This document shows, in pieces, positions 8,631 through 17,357 of a stretch of 64,000 nucleotides of DNA. Every line of letters starts with the position of its first letter. Positions within the stretch are counted from its first letter, which is position 1. The stretch is from assembly GCA_031180725.1 (NCBI GenBank), contig JAPSLO010000009.1, positions 124,001 to 188,000 of the forward strand, in the 5' to 3' direction. Both the position numbers and the translations under genes were made by a program. Source of the DNA: Roseomonas sp. GTDB lineage: Bacteria > Pseudomonadota > Alphaproteobacteria > Acetobacterales > Acetobacteraceae. A model generated the notes under the pieces. The model had not been told where the DNA came from and searched no databases. It was given only the letters and a program-made list of their open reading frames with translations.

Positions 8631-9607
8631 TCCGGGCCCTCGGCTATATCGGCATCCGCGCGACCCAGCCGACGGAATGGGACGGCTATGCGACGCGCCT
8701 GCTCGGCATGCAGCGCGTGGATGCGGGCGGTGGGACGCGGCTGTTCCGCATGGATGACCGGGCGCAGCGCCTGATCGTCACACCGGAAAGCGCGGATGGC
8801 CTGGCTTTCCTGGGCTGGGAAGTGGCGGATGCCGCGGCACTGGACGCGCTCGCGGCGCGGCTGGAAGCGGCGCATGTGCCGGTGGAACGCGGCAGCGGCG
8901 CGCTGGCGGCGGAACGCCATGTCCGCGACCTCATCGTCTTTCGCGATCCCGGCGGCAACCGGCTGGAAGCCTTCTGGGGGCAGGAGATCGCTGATACGCC
9001 TTTCACGCCCGGACGGCCGATCTCAGGCTTCCGCACAGGTCCGCTCGGCATGGGCCATGCGGTGCTCAACGTGGCGGATGCGCAGGCACTGCTGCCCTTC
9101 TACCGCGACACGCTCGGCTTCGGGCTGACTGACTACGGCCGCACGCCCTACGATCTCTTCTTCTTCCATGTGAATGGCCGCCACCATTCCTTCGCCATGG
9201 TGGGTTCCGGCCGGGCCGGCATGCACCATTTCATGGTCGAACTCGGCAGCCTCGACGATGTCGGGCAGGGTTACGACCTGGCGGGGCAGGAGCAGGGGCG
9301 CATCGCCTACACGCTCGGCCGCCATTCGAACGACCACATGATGTCGTTCTACACCACCACACCGTCCGGCTTTTTCGTGGAGTATGGCTGGGGCGGGCGG
9401 GTCATCGATCCCGCCACCTGGCAGCCGCACGAGACCTTCGACGGGCCGAGCTACTGGGGCCATGAGCGCCTCTACATGCCGGAGGAAGGGCCACGGGCGC
9501 GCCTTCGGGCGATGCGGCTGGATGCCGCCGCCCGCGGACTGCGTGCGCCCGATCCCGCTCCTTCCACCGGCTGCGCCTGGGCTGATGCCGTGGTGAGGGC
9601 AGAATGA
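8627..9607 (+). CDS. Two-domain VOC-family extradiol ring-cleavage dioxygenase (BphC-like)
   Basis: 326 residues with two vicinal-oxygen-chelate domains, the architecture of 2,3-dihydroxybiphenyl 1,2-dioxygenases. The C-terminal domain keeps all three presumed Fe(II) ligands: His in GMGHAVLNV, His in GMHHFMVEL and Glu in FFVEYGWGGR. The N-terminal domain (about 1-130) lacks a metal site, as usual. HSNDHMMSFYTTTPSGFF matches the second-shell His/Tyr region of this family. It should open a catechol ring next to the hydroxyl pair (meta cleavage). Overlapped by ATGA on both sides, so translationally coupled to the hydrolase and to a Bug receptor. Confidence 0.88.
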   Translation: MIRALGYIGIRATQPTEWDGYATRLLGMQRVDAGGGTRLFRMDDRAQRLIVTPESADGLAFLGWEVADAAALDALAARLEAAHVPVERGSGALAAERHVRDLIVFRDPGGNRLEAFWGQEIADTPFTPGRPISGFRTGPLGMGHAVLNVADAQALLPFYRDTLGFGLTDYGRTPYDLFFFHVNGRHHSFAMVGSGRAGMHHFMVELGSLDDVGQGYDLAGQEQGRIAYTLGRHSNDHMMSFYTTTPSGFFVEYGWGGRVIDPATWQPHETFDGPSYWGHERLYMPEEGPRARLRAMRLDAAARGLRAPDPAPSTGCAWADAVVRAE

Positions 9608-10554
9608 GCATCGTCCGGCGCGTGCTGCTCCTGGCAGCCTGCCTCGCCCCCAGTTTCGCCGCGGCGCAGGAGGCGTTTCCGGCGCGGCCGATCCAGATCG
9701 TGAATCCCTATCCGGCCGGTGGGGCGACGGATCTGATGGCCCGCGCCCTCGCCGCCGGCTTGGCGCCGCGGCTGGGGCAGCCGGTGGTCGTCGTGAACCG
9801 CGATGGTGCCGCCGGCGCGATCGGCACGGCAAGCGTCGCGCGCGCCGCAGCCGATGGTCACACCCTCGCCTTCGTGCCGGCGCTCGTGCTCACGGTGCTG
9901 CCCGTGACGCATCCGGCCAGCGGGCTGCGGCCGGATTCGCTGCGGCCCATCTGCCAGATGTTCTCTAATGCGCAGGCCATCGCTGTCCGGGGGGACTCGC
10001 CCTGGCGATCGCTGGGCGATCTCGTGGCTGCGGGACGCGCGACGCCGGGGCGCGTCACCTATGGCACGCTCGGCGTCGCCTCCATCCCGCATCTGGCGAT
10101 CCTTCAGTGGACCGCGGCGGCGGGCCTCGACCTGGCGCATGTGCCCTATCGCGGCGATGCGGCGGTGCTGACGGAGGTGCTGGCGGGGCGCATCGATCTC
10201 GGCGCGATCGTCCTCGGCTCGGCTTCAGGCCGCACCGATATCCGGCTGCTCGCCGTCTTTGACACGGCACGCAATCCCGCCTTCCCGGATGTGCCGACTG
10301 CGATCGAGGAAGGCTTCGACGTGGCGCCAACAAGCTTCGGCGGCCTCATGGCGCCCGCCGGCACGCCGGATGACCGCATCGCCCTGCTGGAGGTCGCCTG
10401 CGCCGAGGTGGCGGCGACCGAAGGCTACCGCGCCGCCGCTCGCCGCGCCCTACAGCCAGAGGCCTTCCACACAGGCGCCGAGGCCTTCGCACGTCGCCTG
10501 CAGGCGGATGCGGCCCTGAAGGCCGAACAGCTGCGCAGCATCCGACTCGACTAG
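9604..10554 (+). CDS. Bug/TctC-family periplasmic solute-binding protein
   Basis: 316 residues. Signal peptide of about 22 residues (basic VRRV, hydrophobic LLLAACLAPSFA, cut near AAAQEA). The mature part starts with FPARPIQIVNPYPAGGATDLMARALA, the signature N-terminal loop of Bug receptors that grips a carboxylate via main-chain amides, and continues with the two alpha/beta lobes of a Venus flytrap. Bug proteins supply tripartite tricarboxylate transporters, but no TctA or TctB gene is in this window. Being embedded in the ring-cleavage operon (ATGA overlap with the dioxygenase) suggests that it captures the aromatic acid or a related acid. Confidence 0.88.
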   Translation: MSIVRRVLLLAACLAPSFAAAQEAFPARPIQIVNPYPAGGATDLMARALAAGLAPRLGQPVVVVNRDGAAGAIGTASVARAAADGHTLAFVPALVLTVLPVTHPASGLRPDSLRPICQMFSNAQAIAVRGDSPWRSLGDLVAAGRATPGRVTYGTLGVASIPHLAILQWTAAAGLDLAHVPYRGDAAVLTEVLAGRIDLGAIVLGSASGRTDIRLLAVFDTARNPAFPDVPTAIEEGFDVAPTSFGGLMAPAGTPDDRIALLEVACAEVAATEGYRAAARRALQPEAFHTGAEAFARRLQADAALKAEQLRSIRLD

Positions 10555-10581
10555 AGCACCACGCAATCAGGGAGGACAACG

Positions 10582-11553
10582 ATGACGACCCGCCGACAGA
10601 TTGCCGCAGCGGCGCTTGCCTGCACCCTGCCGCTGCGTGCATGGGCGCAGGCCCCGGCCGAACCGGCTGCGCTGCCGCGCACCATCACCCTGGTGGTCCC
10701 GTTCGGCCCGGGCACTGTGGTGGACATCATGGCACGCGCCTTTGCCGATCCGCTGCGCGCAGCGTTGGGCGGTAACACGAGCGTGGTCGTCCTGAATCGC
10801 GAAGGCGCCGGTGGCAGCATTGCCGCCGGCTTCGTCGCGCAGCAGCGGCCAGACGGTGCGACGATCGGCTTTGGCCCCTCCGGCATGCTGACCACGCAGC
10901 CCTTCCTCGTCCCTTCGCTGGGCTATCGGCTCGACCGCTTCGAGCCGATCTGCCAGACCTTCGAGAACATCTTCGCCCTGGCGGTGCCAGCGCAGTCCCC
11001 GTACCGCACCCTCGCGGACTTTCTCGCGGCAGCAAGGGCGCAGCCGGAGAATCTCAGCTTCGGGCATGCCGGCAATGGCACCGTTGGCCATCTTATCGGG
11101 CGGCAGCTCGAGATCCTCGCAGGCACGCGGCTGAGCGATGTCGGCTACCGTGCCGGCGGGCAGATGATGGTAGATGCACAGTCCGGGACTCTCGACATGG
11201 TCATCACCACCTGGGCGACGCTGCGCGACAGCGGGCTCCGGCTGCTTGCCATCGCTGCCGATGCCCGCGACGCGGCGGTCGGCGACGTGCCGACCTTGGC
11301 CGAACTGGGCTATCCGGTGAACTGGCGCGGCTTTGGTGGCCTCTGGGCGCCGCGCGGTCTGCCGGCCGCGCTGAGCCGGCGGCTCGAGGCGGCCTGCCTG
11401 GAGGCCACCGCCTCCGAGGGCTATGGCAGCGTAATGGCGAGCACGGCGCAGGTTGTGGCCCCGCTGGGCGCGGAGCAGTTCGTGACGCGGCTTGTGGCTG
11501 AGCAACGCGACGCGCAGGCGCTGCTCAGCCGTCTCGGGCTGATCTCCCGGTAA
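10582..11553 (+). CDS. Bug/TctC-family periplasmic solute-binding protein
   Basis: 323 residues, second receptor in tandem and clearly diverged from the first. Signal peptide (TTRRQIAAAALACTLPLRAWA, cut after AQA). The mature N-terminus has TITLVVPFGPGTVVDIMARAFA, where the ligand loop reads GPGTVVD instead of the common AGGxTD/GGGTD type, so a different ligand is plausible. Internal SFGHAGNGTVGHLIGRQLE and DVPTLAELGYPVNWRGFGG are standard Bug landmarks. It is the last gene of the operon; a hairpin around the stop codon follows. A GGAGG-like site (AGGGAGGA) lies upstream of the ATG. Confidence 0.88.
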   Translation: MTTRRQIAAAALACTLPLRAWAQAPAEPAALPRTITLVVPFGPGTVVDIMARAFADPLRAALGGNTSVVVLNREGAGGSIAAGFVAQQRPDGATIGFGPSGMLTTQPFLVPSLGYRLDRFEPICQTFENIFALAVPAQSPYRTLADFLAAARAQPENLSFGHAGNGTVGHLIGRQLEILAGTRLSDVGYRAGGQMMVDAQSGTLDMVITTWATLRDSGLRLLAIAADARDAAVGDVPTLAELGYPVNWRGFGGLWAPRGLPAALSRRLEAACLEATASEGYGSVMASTAQVVAPLGAEQFVTRLVAEQRDAQALLSRLGLISR

Positions 11554-11566
11554 TGCGCAGCCGGGA
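11545..11566 (+). terminator. Hairpin spanning the stop codon of the Bug gene
   Basis: TCCCGG (11545-11550) pairs with CCGGGA (11561-11566), and the flanking GAT/ATC can extend the stem across a two-base bulge. The stop codon TAA lies in the 10-base loop, and TCTT follows the stem. The T-run is short, so this is only a candidate intrinsic terminator, but the position after the last gene of the operon and before a convergent gene fits. Confidence 0.4.
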
Positions 11567-11847
11567 TCTTCCGCCGCCATGCGCCGGCAGCCGATGCTTG
11601 CGAAGAACGGGGGCAGGGCAGCCGGCAACATAAGCGCCCGGGCTGTCCGAACTTTCGCAGCCTGCCATCCGCGATCACGATGCGGTTGCGCGATCGGTCC
11701 CGGGAAGGGCCGGGCGATCCCGCCGGAGGAGATCACGGCTTACGGAATGCCGCTTCCTGGCCCGTGGCCACACCGCAGACCCGACCGCGCGGCTAGGCGA
11801 CGCGGGGGATGGGGCCTGCTGGCGGGCCGAATGTGATGCGGTCGGGC

Positions 11848-13803
11848 CTAGCAGTCCGCCGTCTGACCTATGGCCACGGGGCCAGCGACCACCGAGTTGA
11901 TCGCGCCTACCAACTCGATAGCCGTGAAGGGCTTCTGCAGGCGCGGCAGGTCCGGCGTCAACTCCGCGAGGTTCCCAGCATAGCCCGTGGCAAGCAGCAC
12001 GGGCAGGTCCGGCCAACGGCGTTGCACATGACGGGCCAGCTCAACCCCGCCCATCCCGCCAGGCATCACCACGTCGGAGAGCAGCAGGTCGAATTGCTCT
12101 TCTTCCAGGGCCTGCAATGCCTCTCGGGCATTGAGCGTCAGCCTGGCCTTGTGGCCTGCGCCCTCGAGCATGCCGACCGTCAGCCGGCCGACCGCCGCAT
12201 CGTCATCCACCACCAGAATGGCGAGGCGGCGGGCAAGCCCCGCCCGCTGCTCCTCGGGACCCGCGCGGCCGTCGGCCGCCGTTATCGATTTGCCGGCGGG
12301 GATGGCGGGAAGTAGCAGGGTGATCTCGGTCCCCTCGCCGACTTTACTCTCCACCGTCACGGTGCCACCGGACTGGTTGACGAAACCATGTACCTGGCTG
12401 AGCCCGAGGCCGGTGCCCTTGCCCAGCGGCTTGGTGGTGAAGAAGGGCTCGAAGACGCGGGTAAGGATCTCCTCCGGGATACCGGCCCCAGTATCCCGCA
12501 GGCTGACGGCCACGAAGGGGCCTGGCTGGCCCTGCGGGCCCCTGGCCGTGTCGAGGTTCCAGGCGCGGACACGAAGCTCGCCGCCGGAAGGCATGGCGTC
12601 TCGCGCATTCACCGCCAAGTTCAGCATCGCCAGCTCGAACTGCGAAACATCGATCCGCATCGGCCAGAGACCAGGTTCCAGGTCCAGCTCCACCCTTATG
12701 TTGGCCGGCAGGGTGCGGCTGAACAACGATGCCGCCTGGCGGATCGCATCGGCACCGGGCACCACATCCATCCGTATCGGCGAGCGGCGCGAGAAGGCAA
12801 GCAGCTGTGAGGTGAGGTTTGCGCCGCGCGCGGCGGCGCTGCGCATTTCCTGATGGATCTCCCGCAGGCGGGGGTCATTCGGCGGCAGTTTCTCCGCGAT
12901 CGCGAGGCCGGCCGTGATGACCTGAAGGATGTTGTTGAAATCATGGGCAACGCCGCCGGTCAGCTGGCCCAGCGCCTCCAGCTTCTGTGCCTGCACCAGC
13001 TGTTCGCGCGCATCCGCCAGCGCGCGCTGTGCCTCGCGCCGCTCCGTCAGGTCGCGCGTGACCTTGGCAAATCCGATCAGCTGGCCCGCCTCGTCGCGGA
13101 TCGCGTCGATAACGACGCTAGCCCAGAAGCGAGTGCCGTTCTTCCGCACGCGCCATCCTTCGGCTTCGAAGCGCCCGGTCAGCTCCGCTTCCCGCAGGGC
13201 GCGCGCTGGCACGCCGTTCGCGCGGTCCTCCGGCGTGTAGAACTCAGAGAAATGCCGGCCGACGATTTCGGAGTCCTCGTACCCCTTGATGCGGCGCGCC
13301 CCGGAATTCCAGTTGGCGATGGTGCCATCTGGTTCGAGCATGAAAATGGCGTAGTCCACCACGCCCTGCACCAGCAGCCGGAAGCGGCGTTCGCTTTCCA
13401 GCAGGGCTTGCTGGGCGGCGTGGCGTTCCGTGATGTCCCGGGTGACCTTCGCGAACCCGATGAACTGGCCGCTCTCATCGTGGACCGGGGCGACGACGGC
13501 CATGGCCCAGAGTCGGGACCCATCCTTGCGCACCCGCCAGCCTTCGCTCTCAAACTGGCCGTGGAGCCGCGCCTGGGCGAGGGCGTAATTCGGTAGGCCG
13601 TTCCGCCGATCCTCCTCTGTAAAGAATATCGAGAAATGCTGGCCGAGGACCTCCTCGGCGCGGTAGCCTTTCACACGCTCCGCACCGGCACTCCAGGTGC
13701 TGACCCGGCCTTCCTCGTCGAGCAGGTAGATGGCGTAGTCACGAACGGCGTCCGCGAGCAACCGGTATACGCCCAGGTCTGCCGTCCGCCCGCGCAGATC
13801 CAT
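11848..13803 (-). CDS. Hybrid sensor histidine kinase with two PAS domains and a C-terminal receiver
   Basis: 651 residues, no membrane segment, so a soluble sensor. Two PAS/PAC repeats (about 12-125 and 135-255) are close paralogues: both contain GWRVRK(D/N)G and FIGFAKVTRDxTER-type ends, which suggests duplication. A dimerisation/phosphoacceptor helix follows with GGVAHDFNNIL (His287), then the HATPase domain (N box LNLAVNARDAM, G1 LRDTGAGIP, G2 GKGTGLGLS), a linker, and a receiver with acceptor Asp577 in LLLSDVVMP. No output domain, so it probably passes phosphate to a separate protein not seen here. A 14-base perfect palindrome lies about 57 bases upstream of its start. Confidence 0.92.
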   Translation of the reverse strand: MDLRGRTADLGVYRLLADAVRDYAIYLLDEEGRVSTWSAGAERVKGYRAEEVLGQHFSIFFTEEDRRNGLPNYALAQARLHGQFESEGWRVRKDGSRLWAMAVVAPVHDESGQFIGFAKVTRDITERHAAQQALLESERRFRLLVQGVVDYAIFMLEPDGTIANWNSGARRIKGYEDSEIVGRHFSEFYTPEDRANGVPARALREAELTGRFEAEGWRVRKNGTRFWASVVIDAIRDEAGQLIGFAKVTRDLTERREAQRALADAREQLVQAQKLEALGQLTGGVAHDFNNILQVITAGLAIAEKLPPNDPRLREIHQEMRSAAARGANLTSQLLAFSRRSPIRMDVVPGADAIRQAASLFSRTLPANIRVELDLEPGLWPMRIDVSQFELAMLNLAVNARDAMPSGGELRVRAWNLDTARGPQGQPGPFVAVSLRDTGAGIPEEILTRVFEPFFTTKPLGKGTGLGLSQVHGFVNQSGGTVTVESKVGEGTEITLLLPAIPAGKSITAADGRAGPEEQRAGLARRLAILVVDDDAAVGRLTVGMLEGAGHKARLTLNAREALQALEEEQFDLLLSDVVMPGGMGGVELARHVQRRWPDLPVLLATGYAGNLAELTPDLPRLQKPFTAIELVGAINSVVAGPVAIGQTADC

Positions 13804-13859
13804 CGGGATGCCCGCCTCCTTCGCCGATGCTATCCCACAGGGATGGGAACAACGCGACT

Positions 13860-13873
13860 ACCCCAATTGGGGT
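13860..13873. promoter_or_regulatory. 14-bp perfect palindrome upstream of the hybrid kinase gene
   Basis: ACCCCAATTGGGGT, symmetric over all 14 positions, sits 57-70 bases upstream of the kinase ATG in a 208-base gap that is relatively AT-rich. Its size and position suit a dimeric regulator operator, for example for a response regulator working with the kinase; no regulator is identified. Confidence 0.5.
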
Positions 13874-14011
13874 GTATCGCGACATTATGACTGGCCGGGA
13901 TACGCACGACCAGTGCCCTGGCGAGGCGTCCTCTCACCAGGGTAAAGGCGACAGCCAGCGCAACAGAAGGCGAAGCAGTCCAAGTGATATTGTCAGGTTG
14001 TGCCCTGCCAA

Positions 14012-15142
14012 TCAATCCTCGCCGCGCCGGGCCATGCGCTGGGGGCCTGGCGCGTAGCCGGCGCTGCGGGTGCTGCGTCGCTGTGGCGTGTCCTCCGCCA
14101 GACCGACGAGCACGGCGGCACCGGGCTGATCGTCGTTGGCCGGGGTCCTCACATACTCCGCCATGCGCATCTCCTCCGCGAACCAGGCGATGCTGGCCTT
14201 CAGCCCCGCTTCCAGCGGCACGCGCGGTTGCCAGCCCAGCAGGCGGCGCGCCATGGAGATGTCGGGCCGACGCCGCCGCGGATCATCCACCGGCAACGGG
14301 CGCCGCACGATGGTGGAGGAGGATCCGGTCAGCGTCAGCACCCGCTCCGCCAGCTCCGCGACATTGAGTTCGACGGGATTGCCCAGGTTCACCGCGCTCG
14401 GCGCGGGCGTCGCCAGCGCTCGAAGCCGCATCATGCCCTCGATCAGGTCGCTGACATAGCAGAAGGAACGGGTCTGGGTGCCGTCGCCATAGAGGGTGAT
14501 GTCTGCTCCGCTCAGGGCTTGGGTGATGATGTTGGAGACGACGCGCCCGTCGTCGGCGCGCATGCGGGGGCCGTAGGTGTTGAAGATCCGGGCCACCCGC
14601 ACATCGGCGCGCCCCGCGCGCAGATAGTCGAAGCACAAGGTTTCCGCCGCGCGCTTGCCTTCGTCGTAGCAGGCGCGGGGACCGGTGGGGTTCACATTGC
14701 CCCAGTAGCTTTCGATCTGCGGATGGACCTCCGGGTCGCCATAGACCTCGCTGGTGGAGGCCTGCACGAAGCGCGCGCCCGTGCTTTCGGCCAAGCGCAG
14801 CAGGTTGCGTGTGCCCAGCACGCAGGTCAGCAGCGTATGCTCGGGATCAGCCTGATAATGCGGCGGAGAGGCGGCGCAGGCCAGATTGAAGACCGCGTCC
14901 AGATGGATCTTGGCCAGGCTGGGTGGAAGCGGATCCGTGATGTCGGCCTCGATCAGCGTGAAGCGCGGATCGCGTTCCAGGTGCCGCAGGTTCTGCCGCC
15001 TTCCGGTGAGAAAGCTGTCGAGGCAGAGGACCTCGGCCCCTTCGGCCAACAGGGCGTCGCAGAGATGCGAGCCAAGAAAGCCCGCCCCCCCGGCGACGAG
15101 GACGGTCTTGTGCCTTCCGTTCCGCACCTGCTCACCTCTCAT
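14012..15142 (-). CDS. UDP-glucuronate decarboxylase (UDP-xylose synthase), extended SDR
   Basis: 376 residues. NAD-binding GGAGFLGSH near residue 18; NLACAASPPHYQ, ASTSEVYGDPEVHPQ and the active-site Y159-D-E-G-K163, followed by RIFNTYGPRM and GDGTQTRSFCYV. This is the specific pattern of UDP-glucuronate decarboxylases, which oxidise C4, lose the C6 carboxylate and release UDP-xylose. The last 50 or so residues (after about 325) are a low-complexity, Arg/Pro-rich tail not found in the core enzyme. It is the last gene of the eight-gene minus-strand saccharide operon, overlapping the preceding glycosyltransferase by ATGA, so it probably provides UDP-xylose for one of the four transferases. Confidence 0.87.
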   Translation of the reverse strand: MRGEQVRNGRHKTVLVAGGAGFLGSHLCDALLAEGAEVLCLDSFLTGRRQNLRHLERDPRFTLIEADITDPLPPSLAKIHLDAVFNLACAASPPHYQADPEHTLLTCVLGTRNLLRLAESTGARFVQASTSEVYGDPEVHPQIESYWGNVNPTGPRACYDEGKRAAETLCFDYLRAGRADVRVARIFNTYGPRMRADDGRVVSNIITQALSGADITLYGDGTQTRSFCYVSDLIEGMMRLRALATPAPSAVNLGNPVELNVAELAERVLTLTGSSSTIVRRPLPVDDPRRRRPDISMARRLLGWQPRVPLEAGLKASIAWFAEEMRMAEYVRTPANDDQPGAAVLVGLAEDTPQRRSTRSAGYAPGPQRMARRGED

Positions 15143-16254
15143 TCCCTGTGTCCCGCAGCCATGGCGAGGGCCGATCCGCAGCGGCGCGGAGCCTTGCGCG
15201 CGGCGGCTGCCAGTAGATGCGTTTCAAATTCGATCGCGCGGTGGGCGGCGGTGTGCTGGCCAAGCACCCGGCGTCGCGCCGCCGCGGCCAGCCGGTCGCG
15301 CTGCGCGGCGCTGCCATGAAGCAGTACGTCTAGTACTGTTTCCGGCTCTGTCGCCAGCAGGATCTCCTGACCCGGCGCGAACAGCGTCTCCAGCCCGTCC
15401 CAAGGGTCGGAGATCACGGGCGTGGCGCAGGCCGCGGCCTCGAACAACCGGACGCTTGGGCTGTAACCCGCGCGGATCATGTCAGCGCGGGTCACATTCA
15501 GGGTGAAGCGGCTAGCGGCGTAGAACGCCGGATGATCGGCGGGCGGCACGTGCTCGATCCGCTCGACATTCGCTGGCCATGCGATGCTGTCCGGATACTG
15601 CGCGCCGGCGACGACGAAGCGCAGTTGCGGCGCCCGCCGCGCCGGCTCCAGCAGCAGACGTTCCAGCGTCGGCTGCCGGTCCGAACTGTAGGTGCCGAGA
15701 TAGCTGAGGTCCCAGCGCCGCGGCAGATCCATGGGCTGATAGGCCGCCTGATCCACCGAGCAGTACAAGGCACGGGCGGCCGGTGAGCCATAGCGCCGCA
15801 TCAGCAGGTCCAGCGTCGGCCCGCCGGTGAAGGAGAAATAGACATCGTAGCCGGGGATCAGCGCCGCGGAGAGGTACTCCTCATCCCCACGCTCCAGCTT
15901 CGCCAGCGTCACTGGCGTGTCAATATCATAGAAGGCGGTGACGCCGCGCGCCGCCTGCTGCACGAAGCGACCCACCGCGACGCCTTCCGGCACATAGGAA
16001 CCGACGACCACCGCATCGGCCTCGGAGATCTCGGCGCGCCAGCGGTCCAGGTCACTAAGGCTGTCATAGAGCGCCAGGCGGCAGAAATCCGGCCGCAGCA
16101 GGTCGCGGTTCGAAGCATACCAGGGCACGTCGCGTTCCAGGAACAGCACATCATGCCCGCGCGCGGCGAAGGCGCGCAGCAGGGCGCGCCAGGTTGTGGC
16201 GTGCCCGTTGCCCCAGGCGGAGGTGAGGCTGAGGCCGAGGACGACCAGGCGCAT
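15139..16254 (-). CDS. CgeB-like glycosyltransferase (GT-B fold)
   Basis: 371 residues from ATG at 16254; longer upstream in-frame sequence lies within the neighbouring gene. It begins MRLVVLGLSLTSAWGNGHAT, a glycine-rich first strand as in GT-B enzymes, and its C-terminal lobe has GYSPSVRLFEAAACATPVI followed by SDPWDGLETLF, the nucleotide-sugar-binding pattern of the CgeB-like/'Glyco_trans_1_2' group. No signal peptide or membrane segment. It is one of three adjacent diverged paralogues (with those at 16263 and 17354). Donor and acceptor cannot be read from sequence; UDP-xylose from the next gene is an obvious candidate donor. Confidence 0.82.
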   Translation of the reverse strand: MRLVVLGLSLTSAWGNGHATTWRALLRAFAARGHDVLFLERDVPWYASNRDLLRPDFCRLALYDSLSDLDRWRAEISEADAVVVGSYVPEGVAVGRFVQQAARGVTAFYDIDTPVTLAKLERGDEEYLSAALIPGYDVYFSFTGGPTLDLLMRRYGSPAARALYCSVDQAAYQPMDLPRRWDLSYLGTYSSDRQPTLERLLLEPARRAPQLRFVVAGAQYPDSIAWPANVERIEHVPPADHPAFYAASRFTLNVTRADMIRAGYSPSVRLFEAAACATPVISDPWDGLETLFAPGQEILLATEPETVLDVLLHGSAAQRDRLAAAARRRVLGQHTAAHRAIEFETHLLAAAARKAPRRCGSALAMAAGHRE

Positions 16255-16262
16255 CGGCGGCG

Positions 16263-17357
16263 TCACGCCGCGCTCTCCCATTTCCGACTGGCCTTCTCGC
16301 GTAGCAGCGTATCCACCGCGGCGCCGCGACTGACATAGCAATGCTCGGCCAGGATGCGGGTCCGGGCCGCAGCGCCGATGCGGCGCGCGCGTTCCGGCGT
16401 CAGGGCCTGCAGATGCGCGGCGACATCCGCACCGTCGCGCGCCACCAGCACCTCCTCGCCTTCCCTCAGGAACAACTCCAGCCCGACCCAGGCATCGGTG
16501 ATGAGACAGGCGCCGGCGCCGGCGGCTTCGAAGACGCGAGTCGCAGGCGAATAGCCGACCGCCGCCATGCTGTCCCGCGCAATGTTCAGCACCGCCAGTG
16601 GCGTGGTGTTGAAGGCGTTGTGATCCCGCGTGTAGACGTGGCCGAGATGCCGCACATTGGCAGGCATCGACTTGCTGTCCCAGCCATTTCCGCCGATCAG
16701 GAAGGCCCGCTGCGGCAGGGCGGCGGCGGGGCGCAGGAAGAATTCCTCCACCCGCGCCTCGCGATCCGGCAGGCGGTTGCCAAGAAACGCCAGATCCGCC
16801 GTGAAGCGTGGATCGGGCGGAACCGGATGGTGCGTCGTCGGGTCCAGCGCGTTGTAGATGGGCACGCAGTCCCGCGCGCCGAATTCGCGATAGGCAGCAA
16901 CCACGGGCGGACCGCCGCCATAGGTCAGCACCATGTCCAGCGAGGGCAGGGCCTTGCGCAGGGGATGGCCGGGCCCGGCTTCACGCAGTGCCCCCAGGGT
17001 GGCGGGAGCATCCACATCCCAGAAGATGCGGATCGCATCCGCCCGCGCGGCCTGCATCAACCCGGTCAGCAGTTCATCATCGAAGACACCGACGCCGCTG
17101 GCCTTGACCACCACATCGGCCTGCGCTGCCTCGGCGACCACGGCGGCGAGGCCGGCTTCCGTCGCCGGCCAGACCCGCACCTCGGCCCAGTCCGGCGGAT
17201 CCATGTCGCGGTGCTGCTGCCTTTCGAAGGCATCGGGCTCGTAGAAGGTGATGCGGTGGCCCCGCCGCGCGAGGTCCGAGAGCAGGCCGCGGTAATAAGT
17301 TGCGGCGCCGTTCCAATAAGACGACAGCAGGCTGGATCCGTAGAAGGCGATCCTCAT
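16263..17357 (-). CDS. CgeB-like glycosyltransferase (GT-B fold)
   Basis: 364 residues starting MRIAFYGSSLLSSYWNGAA, the same opening logic as its neighbours (short strand, then S..WNG/WNHGN and a helix 'T.YRGLL..L..RGH.I.FYEPD'). The C-terminal lobe contains GYSPATRVFEAAGAGACLI and TDAWVGLELFL, equivalent to the donor-binding region of the adjacent transferase. It overlaps the upstream transferase by ATGA and is separated from the downstream one by 8 bases. Cytoplasmic by absence of targeting signals. The three paralogues are diverged enough (by eye) to add different residues to one glycan. Confidence 0.82.
   Translation of the reverse strand: MRIAFYGSSLLSSYWNGAATYYRGLLSDLARRGHRITFYEPDAFERQQHRDMDPPDWAEVRVWPATEAGLAAVVAEAAQADVVVKASGVGVFDDELLTGLMQAARADAIRIFWDVDAPATLGALREAGPGHPLRKALPSLDMVLTYGGGPPVVAAYREFGARDCVPIYNALDPTTHHPVPPDPRFTADLAFLGNRLPDREARVEEFFLRPAAALPQRAFLIGGNGWDSKSMPANVRHLGHVYTRDHNAFNTTPLAVLNIARDSMAAVGYSPATRVFEAAGAGACLITDAWVGLELFLREGEEVLVARDGADVAAHLQALTPERARRIGAAARTRILAEHCYVSRGAAVDTLLREKASRKWESAA

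Noticed and set aside
11554-11847. Possible small gene in the gap after the second Bug gene (plus frame 11579-11836)
   Set aside because: No ribosome site, no family motifs, amino-acid composition of a random high-GC frame. I see nothing else in this 294-base gap besides the hairpin at its start.
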